This document shows positions 19,414 through 28,378 of a stretch of 64,000 bases of DNA, piece after piece; positions within the stretch are counted from its first letter, which is position 1, and each line of letters starts with the position of its first letter. This stretch comes from Blastococcus sp. PRF04-17. Its GTDB lineage: Bacteria > Actinomycetota > Actinomycetes > Mycobacteriales > Geodermatophilaceae. The stretch spans positions 3,286,001 through 3,350,000 of the forward strand of contig NZ_CP095412.1 of NCBI RefSeq assembly GCF_023016265.1. The letters run 5' to 3'. A model generated the notes under the pieces. It had not been told where the DNA came from and searched no databases. It saw nothing but the letters and a program-made list of their open reading frames with translations. Both the position numbers and the translations under genes were made by a program.

Positions 19414-19785
19414 ATGGCGTACCTGCTCGCCGCGCTCGGCGGAGCCCTCGGCGCGCTGGCCCGGTGGGCGGTCGGCGGAGGCGTGGCCGGCGCCCCGGGC
19501 GCATGGCCGTGGGCCACGCTGCTGGTCAACCTGACCGGCTGCCTGCTGATCGGCGTCCTGCTGGCGGTCCTCGCCGGCCGCTCCCCCGAACCGGCATGGG
19601 TGCGCCCGTTCGTCGGCGTCGGCGTGCTGGGCGGGTACACGACGTACTCGGCGTTCGCCGTCGAGGTCGTCGACCTCCTGGACGACGGCGCGCTGCTCCT
19701 GGGCGCCGGATACGTGCTGGCGTCGGTCGTGGGCGGCATCGCCGCCGTCGCGCTCGGTGCCCTCGCCGGCCGGAGGCGTGCGTGA
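19414..19785 (+). CDS. crcB: fluoride efflux channel subunit CrcB (first copy)
   Basis: A 123-residue, four-helix membrane protein of the CrcB/Fluc fluoride channel family. GGALGALARWAVG at the N terminus, the pore-lining LLVNLTGCLLIGVLL (conserved Asn) and GGYTTYSAFAVEVVDLL (conserved T-T-x-S/F track) are the family motifs. Fluc channels are dual-topology dimers, and many actinobacteria encode two adjacent homologues that pair. The second copy starts four bases before this gene ends (GTGA). No fluoride riboswitch could be recognised in the 96 nt upstream. Confidence 0.93.
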   Translation: MAYLLAALGGALGALARWAVGGGVAGAPGAWPWATLLVNLTGCLLIGVLLAVLAGRSPEPAWVRPFVGVGVLGGYTTYSAFAVEVVDLLDDGALLLGAGYVLASVVGGIAAVALGALAGRRRA

Positions 19786-20132
19786 CCCCACTGCTGGTGG
19801 CCCTCGGCGCGATGGTCGGCGCTCCCCTGCGGCTGCTGGTCCTGCGGCTCGTCGTCCGGGTCGGTCGGGACCCGGCCGTCGGAACGCTGGCGGCCAACGT
19901 GGTGGGCAGCGCGGTGGTCGGCGTGCTCCTCGGCCGGGCCGACGTCCCCGCCTCGGTGGTGACCCTGGTCGGTACCGGCTTCTGCGGGGCCCTGACGACC
20001 TTCTCCACCTTCGGCGCAGACGTCCTCCGGCTGGTCGAGGAGCGCCTGCTCGTGCGGGCGCTGGCCTATCTGGCGGCCAGCCTCGTGCTGGGTCTCGGAG
20101 CCGCGGCGGCCGGCTACGCGCTGTCCCGCTAG
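19782..20132 (+). CDS. crcB: fluoride efflux channel subunit CrcB (second copy)
   Basis: A 116-residue CrcB/Fluc homologue, start GTG 19782 overlapping the previous stop by four bases. Motifs: [32 protein letters not shown] (conserved Asn) and [21 protein letters not shown], the phenylalanine-box/TTFS track that lines the fluoride path. Four helices fill the protein. Given the coupled translation and sequence divergence from the first copy, the two probably form a heterodimer with opposite topology. It ends 13 nt before otsA. Confidence 0.93.
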   Translation: MTPLLVALGAMVGAPLRLLVLRLVVRVGRDPAVGTLAANVVGSAVVGVLLGRADVPASVVTLVGTGFCGALTTFSTFGADVLRLVEERLLVRALAYLAASLVLGLGAAAAGYALSR

Positions 20133-20145
20133 GGTCGGAGGCGGT

Positions 20146-21588
20146 ATGGCGGACAACTCGGGGAACGGCACGGTGGACGGCGTGCGGGCGGACAGCCCCG
20201 TGGTCGTGGTCGCCAACCGGCTGCCGGTCGACCAGGTGACCGGACCGGACGGCGAGACCCGCTGGCAGCGCAGCCCCGGCGGGCTGGTGACCGCACTGGA
20301 ACCGTTCGTGGCCGGCCGCGGCGGCGCCTGGGTGGGCTGGTCCGGGTCGGCAGGTGACGCCCCCGAGCCCTTCGAGTCGGGTGGCATGTCGCTCATCCCG
20401 GTCCCGCTCACCGAGGAGGAGGTCGACCGCTACTACGAGGGCATGTCGAACGCCTCGCTGTGGCCGCTCTACCACGACGTCGTCGAGAAGCCCGAGTACC
20501 ACCGGACCTGGTGGGACACCTACGTCGCCGTCAACCGGCGCTTCGCCGAGCGCGCCGCCGCCGTCGCCGCAGAAGGCGCCATCGTGTGGGTGCACGACTA
20601 CCAGCTGCAGCTGGTGCCCGCCCTGCTGCGGCAGAGCCGACCCGACCTCACCATCGGGTTCTTCCTGCACATCCCGTTCCCTCCGTACGAGCTGTTCACC
20701 CAGCTGCCCTGGCGCTCGGCCATCGTGGAGGGCCTGCTCGGGGCCGATCTCGTGGGCTTCCAGCGGCCGGCCGCGGCGGCGAACTTCGTGCAGCTCGCGC
20801 GGCGGCTGCACGACCTGCCGGCGCGCAAGCACGTCATCGAGTACGACGGGCGGAACGTCGCCGCGCGGGCGTTCCCGATCTCCATCGACGTGGCCGCCTT
20901 CGATCGGCTGGCCAGCTCCCCCGACGTCCTCGCCCGTGCCGAGGAGATCCGCAAGGAGCTCGGCAACCCGTCGAAGATCATCCTCGGGGTGGACCGGCTC
21001 GACTACACGAAGGGCATCGGCGTGCGGCTGGCCGCCTTCCAGGAGCTCCTGGAGGACGGCGCGGTCGAGGCTCCCGACACCGTCCTCGTGCAGGTCGCCA
21101 CGCCCAGCCGCGAACGCGTGGAGCACTACGTGCACATGCGGGAGACCATCGAGCAGCAGGTGGGCCACATCAACGGCGTCTACGGCTCGATCGCCGGTCC
21201 GGCCGTGCACTACTTCAACCAATCGATGCCGCGCGACGAGCTCGCCGCGCTCTATCGGGCCGCCGACGTGATGCTCGTGACGCCCTACCGCGACGGGATG
21301 AACCTCGTCGCCAAGGAGTACGTGGCCGCGCGCGGGGACCTGCGGGGCACGCTCGTGCTCTCGGAGTTCGCGGGCGCCGCGGCCGAGCTGAAGCAGGCCT
21401 TCCTGGTCAATCCGCACGACATCGCCGGTGTGAAGAACCAGCTGGTGCGGGCGCTGCGCACGGAGCCCGCCGAGGCGGCCCGCCGGATGCGCGCCATGCG
21501 CCGCCACCTCGCGAAGAACGACCTGGAGCACTGGGCGTCGTCCTTCTTCGACGCGCTGTCGCGCAACAGCGGCGGGGCGCAGGGGTGA
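20146..21588 (+). CDS. otsA: trehalose-6-phosphate synthase
   Basis: A 480-residue GT20 glycosyltransferase joining UDP-glucose and glucose-6-phosphate to trehalose-6-phosphate. Landmarks are [10 protein letters not shown], the [11 protein letters not shown] loop, [28 protein letters not shown], the phosphate-binding [10 protein letters not shown] and the donor-site [16 protein letters not shown]. The length is typical of OtsA. Start ATG 20146 follows GGAGG. Its last four bases overlap otsB (GTGA), forming a coupled otsA-otsB operon. With the N-acetylglutaminylglutamine genes 2.4 kb upstream, it makes this a compatible-solute region for osmotic and desiccation stress. Confidence 0.95.
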   Translation: MADNSGNGTVDGVRADSPVVVVANRLPVDQVTGPDGETRWQRSPGGLVTALEPFVAGRGGAWVGWSGSAGDAPEPFESGGMSLIPVPLTEEEVDRYYEGMSNASLWPLYHDVVEKPEYHRTWWDTYVAVNRRFAERAAAVAAEGAIVWVHDYQLQLVPALLRQSRPDLTIGFFLHIPFPPYELFTQLPWRSAIVEGLLGADLVGFQRPAAAANFVQLARRLHDLPARKHVIEYDGRNVAARAFPISIDVAAFDRLASSPDVLARAEEIRKELGNPSKIILGVDRLDYTKGIGVRLAAFQELLEDGAVEAPDTVLVQVATPSRERVEHYVHMRETIEQQVGHINGVYGSIAGPAVHYFNQSMPRDELAALYRAADVMLVTPYRDGMNLVAKEYVAARGDLRGTLVLSEFAGAAAELKQAFLVNPHDIAGVKNQLVRALRTEPAEAARRMRAMRRHLAKNDLEHWASSFFDALSRNSGGAQG

Positions 21589-22328
21589 GCGCTCTCCCGG
21601 CCGATCTCGACGCCGCGCTGACGGGCTTCGCCAGTGCCCGGCCGCTGCTCGTGGCGAGTGACTACGACGGGGTCCTCTCGCCCCTCGTCGGTGATCCCTC
21701 GGCCGCCGTCCTCCTGCCCGGGATGGCCGACGTGCTGACCCGGCTCGTGAGGTGCGACGGCGTGACGGTGGCGCTGGTGAGCGGCAGGGGCGTCGCCGAC
21801 CTCCAGCGGACGAGCGGCCTCATCGGGCCCTACCGCTGGGTGGGCAGCCATGGGGCGGAGTTCGACGGCCCGCTGACCGACGACCTCGCCGTCCGGCGCG
21901 ACTCCCTCGCCGACCTGCTCCACCCGCTCGTCGCCGGTACGCCCGGGGCGCTGCTCGAGGTCAAGCCGGCGAGCGTGGCCGTGCACGTACGACAGGTCGC
22001 CGATCGCGCCGCGGCCGCCGCGATCCTGGAGCGGGCACGGATGTTGGTGGATTCGTCACTGACGTTGAAGCCGGGCAAGGAAGTGCTCGAGATCGCGGTC
22101 ACCGACGCCGACAAGGGCACCGCCCTGCAGCGGCTGATCGCGGAACTGCGGCCCGCGCGGACCATGTACCTCGGGGACGACGTCACCGACGAGGACGGCT
22201 TCCGGGTCCTCGGCCGCGACGACGTGCCGGTCAAGATCGGGGAAGGAACGACCTCGGCCCGATACCGTGTCCCCGATCCGCCCGCCGTCCTGACCCTCCT
22301 CGAGCGGCTCGCCGAACTCCTCACCTGA
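21585..22328 (+). CDS. otsB: trehalose-6-phosphate phosphatase
   Basis: A 247-residue HAD-superfamily phosphatase that removes phosphate from trehalose-6-phosphate. Motif I is SDYDGVLSP (nucleophile Asp and general acid Asp), motif II is LVSGRG, the conserved Lys lies in [11 protein letters not shown], and motif IV is [15 protein letters not shown] 21585 overlaps the otsA stop by four bases. The gene ends the operon; 319 nt of non-coding DNA separates it from the first chemoreceptor. Confidence 0.93.
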   Translation: MSALPADLDAALTGFASARPLLVASDYDGVLSPLVGDPSAAVLLPGMADVLTRLVRCDGVTVALVSGRGVADLQRTSGLIGPYRWVGSHGAEFDGPLTDDLAVRRDSLADLLHPLVAGTPGALLEVKPASVAVHVRQVADRAAAAAILERARMLVDSSLTLKPGKEVLEIAVTDADKGTALQRLIAELRPARTMYLGDDVTDEDGFRVLGRDDVPVKIGEGTTSARYRVPDPPAVLTLLERLAELLT

Positions 22329-22403
22329 TCCGACGCGGCCCCGCGTGTCCTGATCATGGGCAGGGCGACCTCAGGCCCACAGCGGGACGGCGACTCGTCA
22401 CGC

Positions 22404-22431
22404 GTCGACAATTCGCACGCCGAATGGTCGC
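22404..22431. promoter_or_regulatory. GTCGACA and GAATGG elements upstream of the first receptor (distal copy)
   Basis: GTCGACA at 22404-22410 followed by GAATGG at about 22422-22427, in the 319-nt gap between otsB and the first chemoreceptor. The same two elements recur before most receptors here. A second, proximal GTCGACA lies at 22490. No other gene or RNA is recognised in this gap. Confidence 0.4.
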
Positions 22432-22489
22432 GACCAGCACATTCTCCTCCCGAGGGGCGCCATTCATCGGCGTCCCAGGAATGTCGGCT

Positions 22490-22496
22490 GTCGACA
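22490..22496. promoter_or_regulatory. GTCGACA element, first chemoreceptor
   Basis: GTCGACA followed by AAT, 158 nt before the start at 22648. It matches elements 154-247 nt upstream of the other receptors and cheB. GTCGACAA resembles the -10 of flagellar sigma-28 promoters (GCCGATAA), which would imply a long 5' leader. The promoter role is inference. Confidence 0.45.
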
Positions 22497-22647
22497 AATC
22501 GCTCGGGAAGGTCGGCTCACCCGACGCAAACATCACGATTGGGCTGACCTCGGGGTCTCAACTGACGGCGGCATGGCGTGGCTCACGACAATTCCGGTGT
22601 CGCCGAAGCCCCCGGTGACTTGTCTTCTCCTTACCAGGACGGTTCCC

Positions 22648-24258
22648 GTGAGCACCACAACCCTCTCCTCCTCCCGACGGCGCGCGGGTTGGTTCGCCGA
22701 TCGATCCCTGGTGGTGAAGTTCTGTGCGCTTGTCGGCGTCGTCCTCATCGCCTTCGCCGGCATCGTGGTCTCGCTGCTGATCGGCAACTCCTACGTGCGC
22801 GCGGCCAATGCACAGCTCGACCACGTCAGCCGGGCCGAGCAGCTGGTACTCCAGTTGGACACGCGCGCCAGCGAGCTCAAGGTCGACGGCTTCAAGGCGA
22901 TCTCGCGGGAGAACCCGGCCGAGCAGCTGCCCGAGCTCGCCGATGACATCGCCACGCCGGAGGCGCTCCTCGCGGAGCTCGGCGAGATCCACCTGGCCGA
23001 TGTGCCGGCCGCCGCGAATGCGGTGGCCGAGCTCACCGAGTCCTACTCCGCGTACACCGCCGCGATCACCGCGTTCGTGGAGTCCGCCGTGGCCGATCAG
23101 GCCGGCACCCGCCTCCGGTGGGAGGAGATCCAGGCGGCCAACGACCTCACCGACGGTGCGGTGGGTGCTGCCAAGGACGAGCTCGCCGTCGCCTACAAGG
23201 CCGCTGAGGCCGATCTCCATACGAGGATCGACACCGCCGAGTACGTCAGCCTGGCGACCGGCATCGCCGGCTTGGTCCTGGTCGCCGCCATCAGCATGCT
23301 CACGATGCGTTCCATCGTCGGTCCCGTGCGCACGGTCAAGCTGTCGCTGGAGGCGTTGGCCACCGGCAACCTCACCGTGCCGACCGGCGTCCGCAGCAAG
23401 GACGAGATCGGTCAGATGGCCGCGGCCCTCGACGCTGCTCAGGCGAACCTGCGCGACGTCCTGTCCACGGTGGTCTCCTCCGCGGATGCCGTCGCGGCGT
23501 CGTCGGAAGAGCTCTCCGCCAGCGCTGCGCAGATCTCGGCGTCGGCGGAGGAGACGAGCGCGCAGTCCGGTGTGGTGTCCGGTGCGGCTGAGGAGGTCTC
23601 GCGCAGCGTGGAGACGGTGGCGGCCGGCGCCGAGCAGATGGGTGCCTCCATCCGGGAGATCGCGTCGAACGCGGCGGAGGCCAGCGAGGTGGCGACGAGG
23701 GCCGTCGCAGCGGCGGAGACCACCACTGCGACGGTGGCGAAGCTGGGTGAGTCCTCGGCCGAGATCGGCAACGTGGTGAAGGTGATCACCAGCATCGCCG
23801 AGCAGACCAACCTGCTGGCGCTCAACGCCACCATCGAGGCCGCACGCGCCGGTGAGGCGGGCAAGGGCTTCGCCGTGGTGGCCAACGAGGTCAAGGAGCT
23901 GGCGCAGGAAACGGCCAAGGCGACCGAGGACATCGCCAAGCGCGTGCTGGCCATCCAGGGCGACACCACCGCGGCGGTGAACGCGATCGAGGAGATCTCG
24001 AGCATCGTCGCGCAGATCTCCGACCGGCAGACCACCATCGCGTCCGCGGTGGAGGAGCAGACCGCGACCACGAACGAGATGTCGCGGTCGGTGCAGGAGG
24101 CCGCGACCGGTACGAGCGAGATCGCGGCGAACATCACCGGGGTCTCGGCAGCCGCCGGCTCGACCACCCAGGCACTGACCCAGACGCGGACCGCGGTCGA
24201 TGAGCTCTCCCGCATGGCGTCCGACCTCCGCAGCAGCGTCGGGAGGTTCACCTACTGA
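22648..24258 (+). CDS. methyl-accepting chemotaxis protein 1
   Basis: A 536-residue transmembrane chemoreceptor. TM1 is at about residues 25-46, an all-helical periplasmic ligand domain at about 47-198 and TM2 at about 200-219. A HAMP linker follows ([21 protein letters not shown]), then the signalling cassette at 278-536. The hairpin tip [31 protein letters not shown], which docks CheA and CheW, is intact. The protein ends RFTY with no CheR-tethering pentapeptide. GTG 22648 follows AGGACGG. The last 780 nt are nearly the same as in four other receptors in this window, whereas the sensor halves are unrelated, so the receptors differ in ligand but share output. A strong hairpin follows. Confidence 0.93.
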   Translation: MSTTTLSSSRRRAGWFADRSLVVKFCALVGVVLIAFAGIVVSLLIGNSYVRAANAQLDHVSRAEQLVLQLDTRASELKVDGFKAISRENPAEQLPELADDIATPEALLAELGEIHLADVPAAANAVAELTESYSAYTAAITAFVESAVADQAGTRLRWEEIQAANDLTDGAVGAAKDELAVAYKAAEADLHTRIDTAEYVSLATGIAGLVLVAAISMLTMRSIVGPVRTVKLSLEALATGNLTVPTGVRSKDEIGQMAAALDAAQANLRDVLSTVVSSADAVAASSEELSASAAQISASAEETSAQSGVVSGAAEEVSRSVETVAAGAEQMGASIREIASNAAEASEVATRAVAAAETTTATVAKLGESSAEIGNVVKVITSIAEQTNLLALNATIEAARAGEAGKGFAVVANEVKELAQETAKATEDIAKRVLAIQGDTTAAVNAIEEISSIVAQISDRQTTIASAVEEQTATTNEMSRSVQEAATGTSEIAANITGVSAAAGSTTQALTQTRTAVDELSRMASDLRSSVGRFTY

Positions 24259-24278
24259 GGAGATCCCGTCTCCATGAG

Positions 24279-24315
24279 GAGGGAGGCTGCGACCGCACCG
24301 GTCGCAGGCTCCCTC
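24279..24315 (+). terminator. hairpin after chemoreceptor 1
   Basis: 17-base arms (24279-24295 and 24299-24315, one mismatch) with loop CAC, 20 nt after the stop and followed by TTCTC. The receptor gene is probably transcribed alone. Confidence 0.78.
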
Positions 24316-24344
24316 TTCTCGCATTCCAGGGTTCGTTCGCGACT

Positions 24345-24350
24345 GTCGAC
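24345..24350. promoter_or_regulatory. GTCGAC element, chemoreceptor 2
   Basis: TGTCGACTC, 170 nt before the start at 24515; the weakest member of the set, since the base after GTCGAC is T rather than A and no GAATGG is nearby. GGTCGCCGA follows at 24370. Confidence 0.35.
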
Positions 24351-24514
24351 TCGACGATTCGGCCGAAACGGTCGCCGATCAATCTGCGTCTTCTCGTGCG
24401 ACACGTTCTCTCAGCGCTAAGCAATCCGCGGAGGCCGTCGACGATGCAATTGCGCATCACGCGCCACAGCGGCGAAGCCCCGTCGCTGTGGACGGTCGAG
24501 AAGGAAGCAGCACC

Positions 24515-26155
24515 ATGTCCCTGAACCGCTCTGCACCACACACGTCCGTTCCGCGGCACTGGTACCGCGACCGCGGCGTCCGTACGCGGGTGTTCGGCCT
24601 GGCCGCCGTCCTCCTGGTCGGGCTCGTCGGCTCGACCGCCGTTGCCGCTGTGAACGGCACTCGCGCGATGGACCTGCAGGAGCAGGCCGACACCGCGGTG
24701 GTCGTCCAGCAGGCCGTGGAGGCGGCGCGGTACGACCTCCTCTGGGCCGCCAACTGGCAGAACATCACCGCCTGGAAGGCGCGCGTCGAGGGCGGCGCGG
24801 CCGCCGCTGCCCCTGACGGCGACAACGTCGCCGCCTACCGCGACGGAGCCGAGGGTTTCGAGCAGCTCTTCGCGGTCGACCGCAGCCTCCTCGACGAGAC
24901 GGGGCGCACCAGCCTGGAGACGATCGAGACCAACTGGGCGACGATGAGCGCCTACAACGACCAGATCTTCGCGCTGTGGGAGCAGGGCCGCCTGGACGAG
25001 GGCGACGCGGTCTCCACCGGCGAGAAGTGGGACGTGTTCTACGTCCTCGACCAAGCCATGACCGAGCTGGTCGCCTCGGTCGACGGGCGGGCCGCGCAAC
25101 TGCGCCAGGAGGCCCGCGACGCCGACTCGTCCACCCGCGACATCGCCGTCCTAGTCACCGTCCTCGCCGCTCTGGGCGGCCTGCTGGTGGCCTTCATGGT
25201 CTCCCGGGGGATCGTCCGCGGGGTGCGGGAGGTCCGCGGGGGGCTGGACCGCGTCGCGGCCGGTGACCTCACCGTCCGGCTGCCGGTGCGCGGCCACGAC
25301 GAGCTCGGCCAGATGGCTGCGGCGCTGAACACGGCCACCGAGGCCATGGCAACCACCGTCTCGGACATCGTCAGCTCCGCCGACGCGGTGGCGGCGTCGT
25401 CGGAGGAGCTGAGTGCCAGCTCGGCTCAGATCTCGGCGTCGGCCGAGGAGACCTCCGCGCAGTCCGGTGTGGTCGCCGGTGCCGCGGAGGAGGTCTCGCG
25501 CAGCGTCGCGACGGTCGCCGCGGGCGCCGAGGAGATGGGGGCCTCGATCCGGGAGATCGCGTCGAACGCGGCCGAGGCGAGTCAGGTGGCCGACCGCGCC
25601 GTGGCCGCGGCCCGCGACACGACTGTCACGGTGGCGAAGCTGGGTGACTCGTCGGCGGAGATCGGCAACGTGGTGAAGGTGATCACCAGCATCGCCGAGC
25701 AGACGAACCTGCTGGCGCTCAACGCGACGATCGAGGCGGCCCGGGCCGGTGAGGCGGGCAAGGGCTTCGCGGTGGTCGCCAACGAGGTCAAGGAGCTGGC
25801 GCAGGAGACGGCGAAGGCGACCGAGGACATCGCCAGGCGGGTGCTGGCCATCCAGGGTGACACCACCGCGGCGGTGACGGCGATCGAGGAGATCTCGAGC
25901 ATCGTGGGCCAGATCAGCGACCGGCAGACCACGATCGCCTCGGCGGTGGAGGAGCAGACGGCCACGACCAGCGAGATGTCCCGGTCGGTCCAGGAGGCCG
26001 CCGGCGGCACGACGGAGATCGCCGCGAACATCACCGGCGTCTCCACGGCCGCGGAGTCCACGACACAGGCGCTGGGTCAGACGCGCACCGCGGTCGACGA
26101 GCTCTCCCGCATGGCCGCGGACCTGCGCACCGCCGTCGGGAGGTTCACCTACTGA
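24515..26155 (+). CDS. methyl-accepting chemotaxis protein 2
   Basis: A 546-residue chemoreceptor. TM1 lies at about residues 27-48 ([21 protein letters not shown]) and TM2 at about 210-230 ([20 protein letters not shown]). Between them is a helical sensor domain rich in Trp and Glu that resembles the one in chemoreceptor 5 ([11 protein letters not shown] here, [12 protein letters not shown] there). HAMP and the 259-residue signalling cassette (288-546) follow, with the tip [24 protein letters not shown] intact. Its cassette is the most diverged of the five (for example [21 protein letters not shown]). Start ATG 24515 has GAAGG upstream. It ends RFTY without a pentapeptide. Confidence 0.93.
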   Translation: MSLNRSAPHTSVPRHWYRDRGVRTRVFGLAAVLLVGLVGSTAVAAVNGTRAMDLQEQADTAVVVQQAVEAARYDLLWAANWQNITAWKARVEGGAAAAAPDGDNVAAYRDGAEGFEQLFAVDRSLLDETGRTSLETIETNWATMSAYNDQIFALWEQGRLDEGDAVSTGEKWDVFYVLDQAMTELVASVDGRAAQLRQEARDADSSTRDIAVLVTVLAALGGLLVAFMVSRGIVRGVREVRGGLDRVAAGDLTVRLPVRGHDELGQMAAALNTATEAMATTVSDIVSSADAVAASSEELSASSAQISASAEETSAQSGVVAGAAEEVSRSVATVAAGAEEMGASIREIASNAAEASQVADRAVAAARDTTVTVAKLGDSSAEIGNVVKVITSIAEQTNLLALNATIEAARAGEAGKGFAVVANEVKELAQETAKATEDIARRVLAIQGDTTAAVTAIEEISSIVGQISDRQTTIASAVEEQTATTSEMSRSVQEAAGGTTEIAANITGVSTAAESTTQALGQTRTAVDELSRMAADLRTAVGRFTY

Positions 26156-26176
26156 CGACGGCCTCCAACTCGAAGG

Positions 26177-26207
26177 GGGTCGGCGACCGACATCCGGTCG
26201 CCGGCCC
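26177..26207 (+). terminator. hairpin after chemoreceptor 2
   Basis: 13-base arms GGGTCGGCGACCG and CGGTCGCCGGCCC (one G-U pair) around ACATC, 21 nt after the stop. Confidence 0.72.
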
Positions 26208-26295
26208 TCTCCGGGATTCCGAGCCGCCCGGACACGTGTCGATGGGACGGCCGACAGCCTCGCTGTCGACCGGTCGGGGGCGCCTTCCACGATGG

Positions 26296-26346
26296 CGCTG
26301 CGCGCTCTCCCCCATGGCTGCCGACCTGTACCAGCGTCGGGCGATC
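26296..26346 (+). pseudogene. decayed 3'-end remnant of a chemoreceptor
   Basis: The frame LSPMAADL (26305-26328) aligns with LSRMAADL near the end of the intact receptors, and the nucleotides CTCTCCC-CATGGC-GC-GACCTG match there almost base for base. Flanking similarity fades at once and no start or tip region is present. It lies in a 448-nt stretch without a gene (26156-26603), together with a hairpin and the promoter-like elements of the next gene. Short, so moderate confidence only. Confidence 0.45.
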
Positions 26347-26432
26347 TCCCCATTGACGACGCCGCGGAGCAGCGAGGGGTGATGCCGTTTCCGGCCGCCA
26401 TCCCCTTTCTCATGCGTCCGGCAGTTCGACTA

Positions 26433-26456
26433 GTCGACATGTGAATGGCGGTCGCC
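26433..26456. promoter_or_regulatory. GTCGACA, GAATGG and GGTCGCC elements before the eroded receptor
   Basis: GTCGACA (26433-26439), GAATGG (about 26443-26448) and GGTCGCC (26450-26456) lie together 171 nt before the start at 26604. The eroded gene still keeps the same upstream elements as the working receptors. Confidence 0.45.
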
Positions 26457-26603
26457 GAACAATTCCTGCCGGTGATCGGGACACGACGTCTTTTCCGGCC
26501 GACGATCGGGCCCTCGGCCCTAACTTTCTCCACCTGTGACGCGTGTGACTCCTGGTGCTGCAGGGATTCCGCGCACCCGATCAACTCCCGCACGGAGAGC
26601 TCG

Positions 26604-27926
26604 GTGACCATGACCGCTCCAGCCTGTAGCCCCGCCCGCCGCCGAGGTGGCCCGTCCGCCGATCGGCTCCCCGCCGGCAGGTATCTCACCGTGCTCGCCC
26701 TGAGCGCGAGCATCGGAGTGCTGCTCTGCGTGGGCGCTGCCGGTCGCATCGATCAGCTGGACGACAGCCGGCGCGCGCTCCACGAGGGGCACGTCGTCGC
26801 CTCCTCCGACCTGGGCGCCATCCAGGCCACCTACGAGGCCGTGCGACACGGGTACACCGCCTACTCGCTCGCCGACGTGGCCGACCGCGGTGCGCACGAG
26901 GAGCGGCTGGCCAGTGGTCGCGCACAGCTCGAGGAGCAGCTCGAGGCCTACGCCGGCCGCACCCGGCACCCGGACCGCGTCAGCACCCTGACCGACCACA
27001 TCGGGAGCTATTTCGCAGTCCGCGACGGCGGACTGCACTCGCCGCTGGACGACGGCAACCCGGGCGTCGCCGGCGCGATCGTGACCGGCCCCCTGGCCGA
27101 GGTGCACAACGCGGTTACGCAGGACTTCATCGGCCTGCGGACCGAGATCCGGGAAGACGCAGACGGGCGGGCGCGGACCGGTGGTGACGCCGCGCCCTCG
27201 GCCCGGATGCTGGTGTGGGCGTTGCTCGGATGGAGCCTGCTCTCATGCGTGGCGACCGTCGCCGTCGCTCGGCCCGTCAGGCCGGCCGTGCGCCGTCGCC
27301 GGGGGCACGCCCACGCTCCCGCCGATGACGGGGTGATCGTGGGCCCCGAGGTTCCGTTCGTGGAGAAGACCAGCGCACCCACCATCGAGGTCTCCGAGGC
27401 GGCCGACGAGGTCGGCCCGGATGGGCCCACCCACGCGGCTCGGGTGGCTCCGGTGGTCGGGACCACGAGGCCCCCCGTCGTGCGCCTCCGACACCCGTCG
27501 ACCGATGTCGCCGAGATGGTCAAGGTGGTTCGCAGCATCACGGACCAGACCTACGTGCGGGCGCTCGACGCGGCGATCGAGGCGGCGCGAACCGGCGCCG
27601 TCGGCCGGGATTCCGGCGGGCGGGCGACGACGGCCGAGCAACCCTCGGCAGGGTCGGCGCGAGTGGACGAGAACGCACCCCGGGAGTCGGCGGCCACCCG
27701 GGGTGGCGGTATCGCGGTGCGGGCGGCCATCGAGGCGATCCCGACCCTCGAGGGTGACGGACGCAATCGGCAGACCGCCGTCGGGACGACCGAGATCTCG
27801 GGGGACACCACCGGCGTTCCGGCTGCGGCCCAGGCCACGCAGGGGTCCGCGCAGACGGTCGCGGCCGTGGACGACCCGTCACGGATGTCGGCGGATCCCC
27901 GAACCTCGCTCGGGAGAGCTGCTTGA
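26604..27926 (+). CDS. eroded chemoreceptor-like membrane protein (signalling domain degenerate)
   Basis: A 440-residue open frame. The front half looks like a receptor: TM1 near residues 28-48 (YLTVLALSASIGVLLCVGAAG), a helical sensor region and TM2 near 202-222 (LVWALLGWSLLSCVATVAVA). HAMP and the first cassette helix are replaced by unrelated low-complexity sequence. Of the tip, DQTYVRALDAAIEAARTGAVG remains where relatives have [21 protein letters not shown]; the return helix is mostly gone, with traces such as TTEISGDTTGVPAAAQATQ and SRMSADPRTSLGR. It should not bind CheA/CheW normally. GTG 26604 (GGAG 6 nt upstream) was chosen over ATG 26610. The frame is intact, so it is either a pseudogene without stops, helped by high GC, or a repurposed membrane protein. 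Confidence 0.65.
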   Translation: MTMTAPACSPARRRGGPSADRLPAGRYLTVLALSASIGVLLCVGAAGRIDQLDDSRRALHEGHVVASSDLGAIQATYEAVRHGYTAYSLADVADRGAHEERLASGRAQLEEQLEAYAGRTRHPDRVSTLTDHIGSYFAVRDGGLHSPLDDGNPGVAGAIVTGPLAEVHNAVTQDFIGLRTEIREDADGRARTGGDAAPSARMLVWALLGWSLLSCVATVAVARPVRPAVRRRRGHAHAPADDGVIVGPEVPFVEKTSAPTIEVSEAADEVGPDGPTHAARVAPVVGTTRPPVVRLRHPSTDVAEMVKVVRSITDQTYVRALDAAIEAARTGAVGRDSGGRATTAEQPSAGSARVDENAPRESAATRGGGIAVRAAIEAIPTLEGDGRNRQTAVGTTEISGDTTGVPAAAQATQGSAQTVAAVDDPSRMSADPRTSLGRAA

Positions 27927-27985
27927 CGACGAGCATCACGGCACGCGTGGTGCCTTGGTACGGGCCTCTGCGCGCTCTCCGTCGG

Positions 27986-28090
27986 GCCGGCTCCACCACG
28001 CAGGCGCCGACCCAGACGCGCACCGCCGTGGACGAGTTCTCACGGACGGCCGCCGATCTGCGCGCCACCGTCGAGAAATTCACCTGCTGA
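27986..28090 (+). pseudogene. 3'-end fragment of a chemoreceptor gene
   Basis: A 35-codon stretch ending in a stop reads [19 protein letters not shown], then RTAADLRATVEKFTC. Intact receptors here end [18 protein letters not shown], then [15 protein letters not shown]. There is no start codon or upstream cassette in frame. It lies just after the eroded receptor, which has its own degraded copy of the same end, so at least two receptor copies once stood here. Substitutions relative to the living genes show it is older than the near-identical copies downstream. Confidence 0.75.
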
Positions 28091-28154
28091 CCTCTCGGCG
28101 GACTGGCTCTGCGTGCATTTCTCCCAATCGTCCCGGAGTGACCACGATCGCCAT

Positions 28155-28205
28155 GTCGACAGACGGGAAGAAGTGACCCGCACCTCGGGTCAAGAATGGG
28201 AAACA
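28155..28205. promoter_or_regulatory. GTCGACA and AGAATGG elements, chemoreceptor 4
   Basis: GTCGACA at 28155-28161 and CAAGAATGGG at about 28193-28202, 224 and about 180 nt before the start at 28379. Here the order of the two elements is the reverse of that before chemoreceptors 5 and 6. Confidence 0.42.
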
Positions 28206-28378
28206 TCGAGCGGTAGGAGCGTTTCGGTGGTTTTCAGTGCATTTCCCCGGGCCTATGTTCTCGCCCGTCCGGCAGGAGCAGCGGTGCTCACGTACCGGAA
28301 CCCCGCGCACGTGCCGCGCAGGCACGTCCCACACCCCTCTTCCCGCGGCCGGCGGCCTGTCCAAGGAGTACTCGAGTC

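Noticed and set aside
17821-21531. Very long minus-strand frame covering the OsmC region through otsA
   Set aside because: Only two parts are real (OsmC, and the first part of the CoA-transferase); the remainder is antisense to crcB and otsA, which have clear motifs.
22497-22647. Possible cyclic di-GMP riboswitch in receptor leaders
   Set aside because: GACGCAAA occurs at 22529-22536 but the tetraloop receptor and the second conserved helix are missing, and other leaders lack it.
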